Positions 63,010 through 63,420 of a stretch of 63,420 nt of DNA are shown here, in pieces. The DNA is from Gyrodactylus bullatarudis. Lineage: Eukaryota; Platyhelminthes; Monogenea; Gyrodactylidea; Gyrodactylidae. Numbering within the stretch: position 1 is the stretch's first letter; each line of letters begins with the position of its first letter. The position numbers and the translations under genes are program-made. The notes under the pieces are model-generated. The model had not been told where the DNA came from. It worked only from the letters and a program-made list of their open reading frames with translations, and did no database searches. The stretch spans positions 1 to 63,420 of the forward strand of contig SSNU01000083.1 of the NCBI GenBank assembly GCA_012064415.1. The letters are read 5' to 3'.

Positions 63010-63420
63010 CTGTAAATGAATAATTATCTATTATAAGATCTATTTTTAAACATGGTTAAAAAATATGGATCGGAAATTATTAGTTCATGTATGTTGTATA
63101 GAATTTCACGCTGATTTCAAATATAAATTAGTAATTACTAGGGCGACCAAAATGCCTTTTTTGAGAGTGAGTCTAAATACTTTGAAAATATTAAAAATTC
63201 AGTCCTTTTATAGTGGTCGACAAAAAAAAAGTTTTCACCAAAAATCCTTATATTTCAAGTTATCCAATATGCTAGAAAATTAAAACATACATCAATCGAA
63301 AGAGAAAAAAATTTACTATTCGGTCATAAAAACAGATTTAATAAAAATTCATTCATAAACTTAAAAATACAAATTTACGTTTTTTCATTAATTTGTAAAA
63401 CGACAAAATAAAGTTTTCAG
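63010..63420. other. Right edge, probable intron
   Basis: AT-rich sequence upstream of the last minus-strand exon. I see no further exon. The open stretch at 63065-63283 on the plus strand lacks a known domain. Confidence 0.3.

Overview
This is an AT-rich nuclear window from a metazoan. All recognisable genes are animal housekeeping or signalling genes broken by GT-AG introns, including two animal-type genes (a Syk-like SH2 protein and Chibby). Many introns are extremely short: I count ten of 26-40 nt, next to introns of nearly 10 kb. The shortest tend to lie at gene 5' ends, as is known in flukes, and very small introns are also known in dicyemids. A flatworm or a reduced lophotrochozoan is therefore my best guess, with low confidence. 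All exon models below were made by eye from reading frame, splice sites and remembered family features.

Layout. At the left edge is the 5' end of a Syk-family gene (minus strand, running off the window) with a degenerate intron-containing tRNA-Tyr in its intron. Head to head with it is a 12-exon p21-activated kinase (PAK, 1348-28674), whose introns hold an antisense EXOG/EndoG-type nuclease and many non-autonomous DNA transposons. CCT6 (chaperonin zeta) and CNOT3 (CCR4-NOT subunit) follow on the same strand. After about 7 kb of repeat-bearing intergenic DNA comes a compact cluster: CDC50/TMEM30 (minus, with an intact MULE transposase gene in its single intron), a C9orf78/TLS1 homologue (plus), Chibby (minus), a small unrecognised membrane-type protein (plus), MCM2 (minus) and CSN8 (plus). 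A five-exon C2H2 zinc-finger gene begins 84 bases after the CSN8 stop. The last 9.4 kb are gene-poor and end in the 3' part of an unrecognised minus-strand gene.

The genes do not form one pathway. They cover signalling (Syk-like, PAK), protein folding (CCT6), mRNA turnover and splicing (CNOT3, TLS1), lipid flipping (CDC50), cilia/Wnt (Chibby), DNA replication (MCM2), protein degradation control (CSN8) and DNA cleavage (EXOG-like). The cluster is arranged as three head-to-head pairs with 74-155 bp between start codons, and its convergent neighbours lie 27-99 bp apart.

The most notable observations are the tiny introns; the zinc-finger gene whose first visible exon starts at a splice acceptor in phase 0 with no ATG, as expected if a spliced leader supplied the start; the nested EXOG gene with a changed catalytic motif and an unexplained frame break; the intact MULE in the CDC50 intron; and several families of foldback MITEs, one with perfect 44-nt inverted repeats.
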